Position numbers and translations under genes: made by a program. A stretch of 64,000 bases of DNA from Isoperla grammatica (Eukaryota > Arthropoda > Insecta > Plecoptera > Perlodidae): positions 1,095,992 to 1,159,991 of the forward strand of contig OX246744.1 in assembly GCA_945910005.1 (NCBI GenBank), written 5' to 3'. Positions 31,616 to 43,849 of this stretch are shown piece by piece (positions within the stretch are counted from its first letter, which is position 1; every line of letters begins with the position of its first letter). The notes beneath the pieces are model-generated. The model saw only the letters and a program-made list of their open reading frames with translations, was not told the DNA's origin and ran no database searches.

Positions 31616-32440
31616 TGCTCACAAGCCACGGCTGAAAGTAGAGTGAAACATCTGTATTGAGTTTTATTCATACGTAATTCACATCCATATCGCCCATCGA
31701 TTGAGAATACAAAGGCGAAGAACTGCGAAAGAGTTCCCAAAGCAGCCGTTAGAGTAATTCTTGGGTGTACAAGGTAGGTGCCTGTGTGATGCCAGAATGA
31801 GCCCCGTTTGGCTCTACGATGCACAATGGAAACAATCCCAAGGCAGCCAAGTATTGTGTGGGTCTAGTGAGGATACGAGTCTACGGAGATTAAGCTCCGT
31901 TTTGCTCTAAGACGCACGGTTGAGTAGATAACTGAAATAAAAGATGAACACGAGTGTTTTAATGGAGTATGTAAGTGGTCCCTGTGTGATTATGCTGAAT
32001 TCCCAAATGCACAATACTCTGTTTTGGCAAATTGTGATCTTTTATTTAAATAAATTATCATTAGATATCAATTTTATGTTTATTAGTTTCTTTATTTAGT
32101 TAAAATCACAATGTTATCCAATTTAGTTACATTTGTTTTGATTTCATAAATTACAAATCCGTACGTGCTCCAGTTTAGATACATTTATTTTGATTTTATA
32201 AATACAAATCCGTACGTGCGAGTTTGTCTTGTATTTAAGTGTACTGTAGAGCAAGGAAATATATCATTGTCTCCATAGTTTACCCTTCGTTCTCAAGATT
32301 TTATGTATAAGGAAAGAGGAATTGATTATGCACATATAATTATATTTATTGTTGTTAATCAGCCTTGAAGGTTTCGTTAAGATATGCTCGAAGTTCAAGG
32401 AGACAATTGTGAAGATATATGAACGATAACACATGATATG
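31616..32440. other. 5' flank of the UNC93-like gene; nothing firm
   Basis: Moderate-GC sequence to about 31930, then AT-rich. It may hold the UNC93-like promoter or a 5' UTR exon, but no TATA box or clear splice donor was identified. Confidence 0.35.
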
Positions 32441-32451
32441 TTGATAATACC

Positions 32452-32515
32452 GGAGTCGATCCCATGACCTCCCCAATAGAGTCCTGCTGTTACCACTGAG
32501 CCACCTGTATCTATA
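32452..32515 (-). mobile_element. tRNA-like SINE head fragment
   Basis: The minus strand reads GGTGGCTCAGTGGTAACAGC ... GGTCATGGGATCGACTCC, A- and B-box-like segments at tRNA spacing. Same class of head as SINE family 2 but diverged. It lacks a complete cloverleaf and is not a functional tRNA gene. Confidence 0.45.
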
Positions 32516-32764
32516 TAATAGCTGTGACATCAGCATACTTGGTTGTAGAAGACAAAAGCAACACTTTAGATCTGTCGAACTTTTCAGCTAAATTTAGACA
32601 AAGATAATAAAGTAGGGTTGACGGGATTGAGCGTTGTGATAATTAATTCAAATCAATCTTACTTTCGTTCTTTCCTTCAAGTATGCATTACTTGATAAGA
32701 TTATAGTTAACCTTGAAAGCGAGACAAACTATGCAGTTTCTCACCTTTCTATGTGACTCACCGA

Positions 32765-32870
32765 TAAGAGGTGGCTCTGTGGTGGCTCATGAGGTCTTTA
32801 ACTCGGAAGCTCTCGGGTTCGATACCCGGAGCTGAACGTTTTGCAGAGGTTTTGCCCACTCACAGAGCGA
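32765..32870 (+). mobile_element. tRNA-like SINE head fragment
   Basis: GAGGTGGCTCTGTGGTGGCTC ... TCTCGGGTTCGATACCCGGA gives A-box- and B-box-like sequences, followed by a short body ending near TTTTGCCCACTCACAG. Part of the GGTGGCTC SINE group; diverged. Confidence 0.45.
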
Positions 32871-33645
32871 ATAATCTTATTGTTCCAAACCACGCTACTC
32901 TGCTTACTATCACAATCACCGCAATATCGATTTAGTAAACTGATAAAGGCCATTAATACGCACACAAATAAGAATATTACGATCATGAATTACATTGCAA
33001 TGGGCATTGTCTTCGGACATGCACAGATTGGGTTTACAATGTAGTTAATATATGTTTACTATTGGAGTTAAGTTACAGAAACAGCCTTTGCCACACTCGC
33101 ATTATGTTTACTTTCGATATTGATATCACTCTATTTAGAAAAGATGCTCAACATTACAATAAATCAATAATAAGATTCATCAGAATTATTGCCTTTTATT
33201 CTAATTTTATTGTATTTTGTTCGTTGCGTGTATTTTGTAATTTTATTTTCTGCTAATTAGTGCTAACATATTAATGATATTAAATAACGTTTGTTATTTC
33301 CACTAAAATCAGATTACTTATAATTGTTGATACCTAATCAATAATATTAAAAATGTTTTAATCTTTTATGTTGGAAACATTTAAAATATCAACTGTGCTT
33401 TAAATTTGATCAACTTGTCGAGTAATTTCTAGTAAAGCAAAGAGTCCCGATTCAAAATTAGCATTAAAATTATCTCTGTCCCCACTTCGTTACACCCCAA
33501 AGTTTACGGGTAACTAATTATAATCAAAACTACAACAGATAGTTAACGGGGTCCTACGTCTAATGATATAACATCTGATGTGTGAATGCCTCCTTGAGTG
33601 TTGCTGTTACCTGTGTTGCAGGGTCGCTCACAGCTGTACTTGTCA
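32871..33645. other. No gene recognised
   Basis: AT-rich intergenic sequence. Confidence 0.5.
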
Positions 33646-33647
33646 AC

Positions 33648-33684
33648 GCACTCACTCACTCACTCACTCACTCACTCACTCACG
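33648..33684. repeat. (ACTC)n microsatellite
   Basis: About nine perfect tetramers. Confidence 0.95.
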
Positions 33685-34059
33685 CAGCAATGCACAAATG
33701 CAGTTGTGAACCTGACACGATATTTATGACTTGCTAATGACCCGTGAGATGAGTTCTACACAACAGAGATCGGTTGACTAGGCGCTAGTCTAATCAACTG
33801 ATAAGCCTAATTCTTCCACTAAACTAGATAAGAATCGTGTTGTGAAATGATTTATTGCCGAATCTATAGCCAATAAAATGACGATACTAAATTAGTCTAA
33901 TCTTTGAACGCGGCAATCAAGAGGAAATCTAAAACAAGTGTGGGTTGTGACGTCATGCATGAGTGTTGCAGTTTATTGCAGTTAGTTATTATGCTCTATG
34001 GGGTCTACAAGTGTTGTAGATACTCATACTACTTGTAGAGCTGGCTCTGTGTTAGAACA

Positions 34060-34140
34060 CTCGCGTCGAGACCCGGTACCGGTAATCCTGACTGAAGATT
34101 CCTCAGTCACAAGGCGAGGGTAGTGGTATAACCGCTACCG
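34060..34140 (+). mobile_element. SINE family 2 fragment
   Basis: Contains ACCCGGTACCGGTAATCCTG and ACTGAAGATTCCTCAGTCAC, matching the middle of the adjacent full SINE at 34143. It is a truncated copy immediately upstream. Confidence 0.6.
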
Positions 34141-34142
34141 AT

Positions 34143-34425
34143 AGAGGTGGCTCACCGGTAAGACGCGAGACTCTAATTCGGGAGGTCCCCGGTTCGATTC
34201 CGACCACCGGCAGTCCTGACTGAAGGTTTTTCCCGAGGTATTCCTCAGTCGTTAAGGCGAATGCTGGGATTGAGTCCTACTATCAGCTCTCGGACAATCC
34301 TTCCCAACTATCCAAACATCCTAATAACCTAGTTAGTCACCTGAAGAGGGGCACATCAGGTAAATTGGTGTGCACCCTATAACAGGTATTCATACAAAAA
34401 TTATTATTATTATTATTATTATAAC
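34143..34425 (+). mobile_element. tRNA-derived SINE (family 2)
   Basis: The head GATAGAGGTGGCTCACCGG ... GGTCCCCGGTTCGATTCCG has clear A and B boxes. The body includes CTGACTGAAGGTTTTTCCCG, ATTCCTCAGTCG and ACATCAGGTAAATTGGTGTG, ending in a (TTA)n tail at 34402-34425. A second copy is at 62309-62535. Confidence 0.85.
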
Positions 34426-35124
34426 CGCTTATCTTACATATAAAATTACATTACTATATAACTTAACTGTTTTGTTAAAACATTCAATGTAGAGAATATG
34501 TCGATTCTACTCAATATTTTGTTAAAATATATCAAAATAGTTATAATTTAGTGTCTTGCGCATACTTGACATTATAGCGTGCATTCTTGATTAAACGCTT
34601 TGCATGTAGCACTTCACTTCATAATCGATATTTGTTGGCTCAGCATCTATTGAGCAAGACGCTAAATGTAGTATTACATACCTCGCGTCGTCTAGATAGC
34701 CCTAGTTGCACCAGTGTCTCGCCCCAGACAGACGTTTCAAGACTGCCTCATTGTTGGAGTGGCCCATTATCCTATCTGAGTAGCGATTATCATCACAGTT
34801 GTCGAATCAGCTTAGTAGGGGGCACTTGAACATAATAGCCGACACTGTCCACCAAAGCTCTCAATTATGGGCAGAAAAATGTCACAACTGGTGTTCAAGG
34901 GATTTTGGCCCCAGATCCTTTGTTACTTGGAACGTTAAAACTCACCCCACTAAGATTTGCTTCCCAAAAAACATTATAAACCAGAATCCCGGTCAAGTTT
35001 GGAGTTATTAATTTCAAATTTGTGGTTTCATACTTGAAATGTACAGACTATCATTAGTTGTAAATAACAGCACCGAAACTCAAAACGTTCGGTTTCCTGA
35101 TCTGGGGGTATCAGTTTATTTACT

Positions 35125-35148
35125 GGGGGGGGGGGGGGGGGGGGGGGG
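35125..35148. repeat. Poly-G tract, 24 bases
   Basis: Uninterrupted G run. A second interrupted G run follows at about 35195-35208. Confidence 0.95.
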
Positions 35149-35448
35149 CGTTCGCGTCATATATTAAGAGGGGGCTAATACAGTCTGAGTGAAGGGGGGG
35201 GGGGGGAGGTATTGGTTGCTATACATAATTCACCTCCAGCTTTTGTATTCGAAATTGGCAAAACGAGTCAAAGGTAGCAAAGAAAAATATATTGATTCAC
35301 TTACGAAATTATGTCGGTGCTATAATTTGGACTTGTCATATCTGTTTAGTAAAACATTCTTGAATCTTACTTACTCATACTTAAGTAAATGACTGATCTC
35401 CTTCCACATTTGTGTGCGTTTTGGTATGACAATGTATTATTTCTATCT

Positions 35449-35452
35449 ATCT

Positions 35453-35512
<60 letters not shown>

Positions 35513-35513
35513 T
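35449..35513. repeat. (CTTT)n microsatellite, about 16 copies
   Basis: Perfect tetranucleotide run; the FLSF-rich ORF across it is an artefact. The flanks 35150-35445 and 35520-36060 show no gene. Confidence 0.95.
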
Positions 35514-36065
35514 GCCCATTCCATTATCATCTATTTGTACATTTTTTTTTTCAGTATTTAATGTCTCTTTTTATATTGGATTGATTTGTTCATACATTCG
35601 TATTTCATTGTCATTTTGTTTAGTGTTTTTATTGTTGTATTGCATATTGTATATTGCGATTTTTGTCCTCGCCTTGTCGCCAGTTTGATTTTAAAATAAA
35701 CACTTCTTTGAAAACACTTATACTGCATAATTCTGTAATAAATAAATACAACACATTTAATAGGTATAATAATGTAATAAAATAGATAATTATTTTGATA
35801 AAACGAATTGTTAGCTTTGTACCTTGCATCTGTTAGTCCGCCTAATCGCAGCGTAATATCAAGTGCACACCAGTGTATCAAACCACACAGTCAACAACCA
35901 AGGCTCCAAGTTATATCAGATAACAAAATATTGGCCAATATAAAAACGCCATTATCTTTCTTGTACAAACAATATAACAATGTTATTGAAAACAAGTCAA
36001 GATTGATTTGATTATTACTGGACAGGAAACTCGGTAGCACTTAATACGTGGCCTTGGTTTTCGAA

Positions 36066-36087
36066 CCCCCCCCCCCCCCCCCCCCCC
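36066..36087. repeat. Poly-C tract
   Basis: Uninterrupted run of about 22 C. Confidence 0.9.
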
Positions 36088-36312
36088 CTTCTCTGCCACG
36101 CGGCGTCGCAGCCGCTAGGTAGAGGGTCATTCCCCTGTAAGGGTTGATTAAATCGAGAACGAAAACTAACACTAACAGAACAATATCAGTAAGGTTTTAA
36201 CCAATCATGTTGGCTGATGAGAGACCCATGTTGCTCATAAGCCAATAGGATTAGTTAAAACATTACTGATTAATGTTAATTTTTATTGTGAATTGGCTTT
36301 TAACTGCGTCAT

Positions 36313-36375
<63 letters not shown>
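36313..36375. repeat. (AAC)n microsatellite, about 21 copies
   Basis: Perfect trinucleotide repeat running directly into the 33-bp minisatellite, whose unit ends in CAAACAACAAG. The minisatellite may have grown from the end of this run. Confidence 0.95.
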
Positions 36376-36376
<1 letters not shown>

Positions 36377-36588
36377 GCAAGAGTTGCAGCACATGCTCCG
36401 AGTACAAACAACAAGAGTTGCAGCACATGCTCTAAGTACAAACAACGAGTTGCAGAACATGCTCCGAGTACAAACAAGAGTTGCAGCACATGCTCCGAGT
36501 ACAAACAATCAGAGTTGCAGAACATGCTCCGAGTACAAACAACAAGAGTTGCAGGACATGCTCCGAGTTCAAACAACAAGAGTTGTTT
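36376..36588. repeat. 30-33-bp minisatellite, 6 copies
   Basis: Units of AGAGTTGCAGCACATGCTCC followed by GAGTACAAACAAC. Length variants of 29-33 bases arise by loss of ACA or AAG. Confidence 0.93.
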
Positions 36589-36929
36589 ATTTAATCAACT
36601 TGTCGTTAATGTTTGATTGGCAAGTTCTTTGAATAATCAATTGAATGTTGTTAAATCATCGAGAGGCTTCTTCCAGTTAGTTTATTATCTTTTATCATAG
36701 TCACGTTTAAATATAGAGAACTATACAGACACCACACAGATATAAACATGAGTCAAGTGTCATGGTTAAATACCCCAGCCACAGTGCAATAAATATCGCA
36801 TTTTAAGTTTTAACGCAAGTTGTATCTGATGGTTATGTTTGTTTTGTTTTATTGCATTATTGTACAAAACTGACAAAACGTATATAATTATGTATCAATC
36901 AGTATCATGTATCAATTGGTTGGATTAAA

Positions 36930-37165
36930 TTACTCTACTCTACTCTACTCTACTCTACTCTACTCTGCTCTACTCAGTACTCTACTCAGTACTCTACTCT
37001 ACTCTACTCTGCTCTACTCAGTACTCTACTCTGCTCTACTCAGTACTCTACTCTACTCTACTCTACTCTACTCTACTCTACTCTACTCTACTCTACTCTA
37101 CTCTACTCTGCTCTACTCTGTACTCTACTCTACTCTACTAAACTCTCCTCCACTCTACTCAACTG
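36930..37165. repeat. (CTACT)n pentanucleotide repeat with interruptions
   Basis: About 45 pentamers CTACT with CTGCT and CAGTA variants, forming a secondary ~25-base periodicity (TACTCTGCTCTACTCAG). Confidence 0.95.
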
Positions 37166-37534
37166 TACTCAGGATTTCTTATTTCATCATACCATCATAC
37201 TCCCTACACCGTAGTACAAGGTAATCGATCTTCAGTGACTATCGAGTTCTTTCGATAGCCGGTATTCGATTCGATTGTTATTCGATCCTCGATTCAAAAT
37301 GGTTTCCATTTCCATTGTTTTGGAAGCCTACTTTAATTTTTATTACTTTTAATTATTTTATTATATTTTCAAGCATCATTATGACTCATCAATCGGTCAT
37401 TGCAAACTATTAAACACGTGAGTAGATAAATTTGAATTAACCATTATGAATAGTTATTTACTAGGCCCTATTCTCACGTCCAAAGCTGAGGCTGGGCGAG
37501 CCAAGGCCCATGGGCGCCTGGCTAGCCTAGCCCA

Positions 37535-37810
37535 GGCGCTTCATATGGCCTAGGCCTAGGCCTAGGCAGGACAAGGCGCGTAGAGCTTCGGCCTCGGCTA
37601 GACCTACAATCAAAACAATACAAATATTTGCTGTAGACCCTACATTTGGAAGTAGGCATATTTAAAAGAATCGAGGCTAACAGTCATTTGTGACAGCTAG
37701 GTATACCAGCTAGGCTTATGCCTTTGTATATAGGCCTATGCCTAGCCTAGGCTAGGCCTATACAAAGCTTGCTCGGTGGTAGGGCTATAGGCTAGGCCTA
37801 GCCTATAGCC
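37535..37810. repeat. AGGCCT-rich palindromic low-complexity region
   Basis: Many copies of TAGGCCTA/GCCTAGGC, often in runs. The same word is scattered elsewhere (42470, 42660, 50040-50300). No element boundary is visible. Confidence 0.7.
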
Positions 37811-38062
37811 CTGCCCAGGCTTGTAACTTAGTTGCTGCCAAGGGGGGCGGGGCAATGCCCCCCTTGGCCCTTCACTGGTCACCCATGGTCTTAGCCTTGG
37901 TTGTAGTTCTCTGTTTGGATCTCAAACCTTGGATCATTGCAATGCCAAGTAGACAAGATATGCACGTCATATTTTTGCAGGTGTGCTTGCGCGCACCTTT
38001 TCAACTAACATGGTGCACAATCGTACTCTTACAGATCTGTGTTTCATCCCCCGCCAGTCAAG

Positions 38063-38283
38063 ATGGTTGCTGTAGTACTACAAGTTGTCTTCGCAGCACG
38101 CTTGGTCCAACAAGGCGAGTCGCGGAAGTAAGTAGCCTACGTGTAAGATGGCAGGTCATAGAACCACAGATTCCTTGCCTAAGGCTTGTATCTTATCTAC
38201 TCTTGTATTGGTACCTTATTTTAGTGATTTCTTTTCATTTCAGGACAGCAGATCTCAAGAAAGAAGCCAAGATTTCAGTATAG
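38063..38283 (+). CDS. Possible short spliced ORF, 34 residues
   Basis: ATG at 38063 in a CAAGATGG context opens MVAVVLQVVFAARLVQQGES, reaching a donor CGGAA|GTAAGTAG at 38127. A good acceptor (TTTTCATTTCAG, ending 38243) joins in phase to TADLKKEAKISV-TAG. A further exon-like segment on the same strand lies at 38583-38641 (TTCTTTACAG ... AAATG|GTGAGT) and an acceptor at 39056, so this may be the 5' part of a larger or non-coding transcript. No family recognised. Confidence 0.25.
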
Positions 38284-38649
38284 GCGTAGGTTTTGTTCCA
38301 TTCAGACGTTCAGTTACTTAATTTCGTTAGGTTGTGTGCATTACTATAAAGTAGCAAGAAATTTGTGAACCAACCAGTGTTCGAAACTAGATAGAGATAT
38401 CGACATCAAGAGTTCAGCGTTTTGTAAATCCTGAACGAACATTTAAAACAATGCGAAAGTGTAAATGATAATTCCTCAAGAACCGTGGCAGAAATGAACT
38501 CATAATATTCTTCTGATCCACTTGAATTCAAATCGTTGAGTTTTGCTTTTCATTTCCATGCGAGTATGTATTTTCTTTACAGCTTCGGTTATGCCACATA
38601 TCACCGATCTCCTCCTACGGCCGCGTCTTGGAGGGAAAATGGTGAGTAG

Positions 38650-40290
38650 CATAATATAGGTAGAGTTTTTTTTTACAGTGACGCACACTTTCTCTTATCG
38701 AATAGGCACTTTCACATGTAATCTAGATCAATGGAGGATTTGAGATTTTGTCTAGCAAGTTTCAAGAAAAATATCATAACATTACCAAGTTCAGTCAATA
38801 AGTAATTTAGGCCCATCATTTAATATTAGGCTATGTTATCTGACTAAGGCCTACTTTAGTTCCTTTTTTGTTTTATGTCTACTTCTTCAAATATTTAATT
38901 AAGGCTCCTGTTTCGAAAGTTGTTTTAGTCAGTTAATGTTGTAGCTTCTCTGCTGATATTATATTATATGCCTACCTACTCTAGTCACCACTTTCTTACA
39001 CTGACATTTCTAATTATCATTGCGAAACAGTTGCTTTCACGTGCGTCACTTTTCAGTAACGGCTTCAGTCGGCTCTGCTTGCGCTCGAGACCGCGAGCAT
39101 CAACATCGACTGCCGGCGTGGGACGTAGACTGAGGAAACTTTGTGTGTGAGCCGGTCGTGGGACCACGTCATACTATCTGGCGTAGAAAAGACCGAGCTC
39201 GTTCCGTTATCGCATGCTCGGTAGGATAACGGAGTAGGCAAGGCAACTTTTAACTCAGTGAAATCCTTTTGCGATGAAAATGGGTAGGCCAACCATTTTA
39301 CTAACTTATAGGGATGACAAAGCAGAAGAAAAGAAAACATTTACTCAAGTCATTTATTATTAGACACAGTGTCCATTGTAATATGTAAACTAAGAACTAA
39401 CACAGTATTAGACTTAGCCTACTGTAGTTTAATTGAACTCGATGATTTACAAACATCGCATATTTCTGTAGTTGTTCATTTCGAGTCAAGCTCCAAGGTT
39501 TCGCTGGACACCTGTTGGGCCAGTCAGTCAGTGATCGATGATTTCACCGAGTTAGAAGTTATGACAACTAGTGTCATAGTAGTTGATGCTACGTAGTGTA
39601 CACTAGGCGTACTGCACAGTTGATGAGAGAGTAGGCTTTTAAGTATAACACTTGTTTAAAAGCATTTAATCTACTTGCTTCAGTATTAAGTAGGAATGAC
39701 TTTGGGTACACCCGGAAACCGGAGCGGAACCAGTTCCATCAAGAACCGGTCAACTTGGTTTGTTCAAGATTTTGATTTTCATAACCATTTTTCCATCTCT
39801 CTTCTGAAGATCATGTTTGGATTTTTTACATATGACTAGAGATACATTTGTTTAGCGTTTTAAGTTTTAGATGCTAAATTTGTGAACATTTTTTTAAACT
39901 ACAAAATGGTAATTTTACAACAACAAAGAATGAGCCGTTCCCATTCCTATTGAGCTTTAAGTGGAAAAGTTAATTTATTCTAGTCCTTTTAAGTATTTAC
40001 AACTTACAATGGAATGGATTTTAAATATCTGCACATAATTTTCCATTAGAGGAGCAAGAAAACTCCTCATATTCAAGGTTTTGATGAAAAGAAAAAAATG
40101 CTAAATTTAAAATAATTAATGCTAATTTTATAGAAAATGAATGCTAAAAAGACGTATCTCTACATGCCAATATACCTACTCCTTTCCAGTCTGCGCAGGC
40201 CCTGTGGACATTTATATTGAGTAGCTTTTGTTTGAAGTCATTGCTCTAAGCCCGATTATCATCATTTCATGTGCCCACAACTGGTCTTGC
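38650..40290. other. No gene recognised
   Basis: Mostly AT-rich DNA. The ORFs at 38968-39150 and 39065-39340 lie in a GC-richer patch without recognisable motifs. Confidence 0.45.
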
Positions 40291-40299
40291 CGACCATCA

Positions 40300-40856
40300 T
40301 GCTGGATCTCGTCAACCACTAGAGATTCGCCTCCCTGTCGTGAACCTTTATACCCCCCCGGCACAGCGTCATTGTGGGCTCTCAGTCCCTCACAAGTCAG
40401 CAGATGTCTTCTGGTCTGCTCCTCCTTCCCACAGGCAGCCCTATCCTACGCAGTTGCAGCTTTAGGAGGTCGTGTCCTGTATTCAGTCCAGATTGGGCAG
40501 TTTCCACTTTTCTGTTTGTGTATTTTGCTCTCTGAGTAGATCTTGCATAAATTTCCCATTTCTTCCCTCTTCCTTGTTCCCTCCACTTATGCTTAGTTTG
40601 TTGCATTGTAGGAGAGTTCTTTGTCTTCCTGTTGAAATTTACTCCCTTGCTTGGCCAAGTAGTCTGCCTTCTCGTTTCAAAGAATGTTACAAGGAGGTGG
40701 TATCCACTGTAGTTTCACAGCTTTTCCTGCATTTTGTAATCGTAATATTTGCAGCTTGCATTGTATAATGTCTTCTACTGCTTCCTTCGTTGCTAACTAT
40801 TGCCTGGATCGCTGCTTTGGAATCAGAGAGTAGGACACAATTCCTTTGCTGTACGT
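40300..40856 (-). pseudogene. LINE A: C-terminal part of RNase H domain and tail of ORF2
   Basis: The minus strand reads DVQQRNCVLLSDSKAAIQAI, the DSKAA block of retroelement RNase H, then a WIPPPC-like and a NEKADYLAKQGS-like segment, then LNTGHDLLKLQLRRIGLP, the conserved segment before the terminal zinc-knuckle region of RNase H-bearing LINEs. Frameshifts and stops interrupt it. The domain's N-terminal half is about 2.4 kb away (43250-43390). Confidence 0.75.
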
Positions 40857-41770
40857 CTTTTATTTATTTATTTATTTTCGGTCGTTTGACTCTTTACAAA
40901 ACATACATGATTCGTAAATCGTATTGACCATGTCAATTTAGAAGTACGTACGGCCTGTACATACTTCTGGTGGGTAAGTTATAGGTAAGTAAAGGTATGT
41001 ACATAGTTAAGTTAAGTTAAGTATATAGTTATATAAGCAAGCCTAGTTTACAAATAGAAATAAAGTATTGGTCACTAAAATAAAGTAAAGTATAGTGCGT
41101 GTCAGTTCTTGTTCAGGTATGTCTCGATCTCGTAGAATGAGTGGTCCAGCAGGTACTTTTTTAAAGTTCTTCTGAACACCGCACGATCTTGGCAGTCCCT
41201 GATGTCGGTCGGCAGTTTGTTATACAATCTCCTACCGGCTTGCATCACTCTGTTGCTGGTGGATCTTAGCCGGCAGTAGACGTGGGCGAGTTCTCTGGCT
41301 TGTCTTGTGTGATGGCCGTGATGGGAGCCGTCCTCGAAGAGTGCCAGGTTGTCCCGCGTGAACTGGCACACCGCCTGGATGTACAGGCACGGGAGTGGCA
41401 GGATGTTCAGTGCTTTGAATCCCGGCTTGCACGACTCTCGAGGACCTATGGCCAGCATGTATCGAATGATTCGTTTCTGGGCTTTAAATGCCTCGATGCT
41501 TCTTGTAGCAGCTCCCCAGAATATTACCCCATATTGTAAAAGCGATTGGGCTTGCGCAAAATATACCATTCGCAATGTTCTTGTGTCGCAATGTTGCGCC
41601 AGCACACGTATTGCAAAGCTGACTTTCGTCAGTTTGGAGACTAGTTTCTCAATATGGGGTACCCAAGCTAGTTGATGATCAATGACTAGACCTAAAAATC
41701 CCCCTTTTTTTCCTTTCCAGTGCTTTACATAGCCACTATTTCACCGTCAAAGTTACTTCCATGTTCTCCT
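40857..41770 (-). mobile_element. LINE B: 5'-truncated non-LTR retrotransposon, reverse-transcriptase C-terminus and 3' UTR
   Basis: The 167-codon ORF at 41605-41102 plus the frame upstream encodes FLGLVIDHQLAWVPHIEKLV, LLQYGVIFWGAATRSIEAFK, LYNKLPTDIRD and FRRTLKKYLLDHSFYEIE, the typical thumb and C-terminal region of LINE reverse transcriptases without an RNase H domain. A ~240-base 3' UTR ends in an AAATAAATAAATAAAT tail at 40857-40875. The FADD catalytic region is missing. It lies inside LINE A. Confidence 0.85.
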
Positions 41771-41779
41771 GCTGAACAG

Positions 41780-43240
41780 GATGCTTTAAAGTCGTTCCAT
41801 TGATCAAACTACCAGTTTCAAGCAATGATTTTAATATTTGTTAAAAATCGAAATAATTATTTCTTTGACAATTATTATGTTAAATAACTATAAAATGTAA
41901 AATATATTCAGTAATCAAGTAAGAATACTATTTTAAAATCCAGTATTTACACGAAAATGCAGTTATTTATAATGGCATGATTCTAGACACTAGTTTGACT
42001 GCAGAATAGCCAATCCCTAAAAACGAAATTAGTTCAACAAAACTCCAAATAGTAGTCAACTTCTTATCTCGCTTTTGGCTTTAATTACACCACAACACAT
42101 TCACAAATTATAGACTTTATAATGGATACAAATCTAAATTGATTTACAAAGCCAAGGAAACAAAAAACTCGTTTTTAATATTCATCGACAAAGTATTGCC
42201 AACCTCCAATATACTTGGCAACGCTGCAAAGACATTGTTATTGTCAGATCGTGAAAATGGCGTCGAAAAAATACGGAATACGAAGCGGAGGACGTTTTAT
42301 TACGATAAAAGAAAATGATAGGATTGTATATTTTGTATCGTATCATGTTGTTTGAGCAATTGTTTACCTGACGAAGTGATCTCAAGTAACTTAAGTCCAT
42401 CTAGGACATGTGAAGGCATGCAATGGATGTAAATTATTTCAAATGCGTGTAGGGGGGCTACATAAATGGTAGGCCTAGGCCTTGCACATGTCAAATGATC
42501 ACAAAACGTCCTTGAGTGGCCTTAGGGCTTGGCATATTTTCTTTCATATTATACAGATGCCTCCTGGCATACTATACTTAGCATATCTACATTGGGGAAA
42601 ATGTTTGCGTTTACGGACGTACAATACATGAATTTCATTTCGGATCAGTCAATATAGGCCTAGGCCTAAGTCTAAATAAAGGTGGCCTAAGCTAGGCCTC
42701 ACGTACCGTATTCAGATATATTCCCGTTTCTAACTGTGCCTTCAATTTGAATTGAGTGCATTATTTGTATGACGCAAAATGTTATTGGAAATAAGCGACA
42801 ATAAATGTAAATAAGAAAAAGTCCAGTCACGTCGCATCGTGGAAATGTGACAGCCAGCTCATGTTTTGACGTGAGGCGGAGGCGGGCTCAAAGAGAAATG
42901 ACGTCATCGCACGCAGTGTTGCCATAGTTTCACGGCTCGCGCGATTTCCCATCAAATGTTCTTGTAGTGAAGCCAATATTGACCGAAAACGAGTCGAGAG
43001 ATTGTATTCATACATACATATTTAGAATTGTCGTTCAATCATCTTCAAATTGAGTATAAAATAAAGAAAATGACAAATGTTTAGTATCTACTTAGTCGAT
43101 GCTTTATATTCGAAAGTTTATGATTTTTGACAGTTTCAATGGTAGGGGATAGGGAAATCGACGGATTTCAAATATTTATATTAAAAAAAGTAGTCGATGA
43201 AACTACTTTATTTTTCGCTAATATTTAACATGATATTTAA
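41780..43240. other. No gene recognised (between LINE fragments)
   Basis: Mixed AT-rich sequence with AGGCCT-type words near 42470 and 42660. An ATGGCGTCGAAAAAATACG start-like context at 42257 opens a 32-codon frame without splice support. Confidence 0.4.
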
Positions 43241-43249
43241 GTGTATATT

Positions 43250-43840
43250 CAACATGATTTGTAGCACAATGACAAATAGTTGGGTAAACAGTGGATCGAC
43301 TTTAAACTCTCTACTATATATTCCTGCTCCCGCTCTTCCTACTCCAGGTGTTGCCGTTCCATCTGTGTGGACATTCAACCATTCAATTTCAGGGTAGGCC
43401 TACTGCTCATGTATATGTTTTAATGCTGTTCTTCTCAGTTCCTCCTGTATGTATGTTGATTTTTTGTGGTCTAATTTTCTATTGATAAATTATGTTGGAC
43501 TTCCAATGCAGCGATGTTGACATTGGGAAGTGGAAGTTTCTCTCAGGCCGTGTACTGAATATGTCCAATAAGTTCTTGCAAGTAATTTCTTCGGCTGTTG
43601 TAATACATGTTTTATGGGATTTCAATGCTTCGCACGCTTGCCCGTTCCATTCTCTCTCATCAAGTCGTATCAACTTTTCATGTAAACATGCTGCGGCAAT
43701 GTTTCTTCCGTCTCGCAAAGGTGGGATCCTGGTTTTTGCTTCCGTGGCTACTATAGGCGCTGAGGTTTTGACTCCTGTGATTATTCTGAGTGCCTGGTTT
43801 TGAACTTTGTCCTATGCTGCTACAGAATGTTTAGGTGTCG
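43250..43840 (-). pseudogene. LINE A: reverse-transcriptase thumb and N-terminal part of RNase H
   Basis: The minus strand reads LDKVQNQALRIITGVKTSAP and PPLRDGRNIAAACLHEKLIR (RT C-terminus), then after a spacer WLNVHTDGTATPGVGRAGAG, IYSREF, the first RNase H strand with its TDG aspartate. The coding resemblance ends near 43240 and resumes at 40856 with DSKAAIQ, so one element appears interrupted by about 2.4 kb containing LINE B. Confidence 0.8.
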
Positions 43841-43849
43841 TTATTAGGA

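Noticed and set aside
34143..34215. A functional tRNA gene
   Set aside because: A- and B-box-like sequences are present but acceptor and anticodon stems do not form, and the sequence continues into a shared SINE body with a second copy at 62309.
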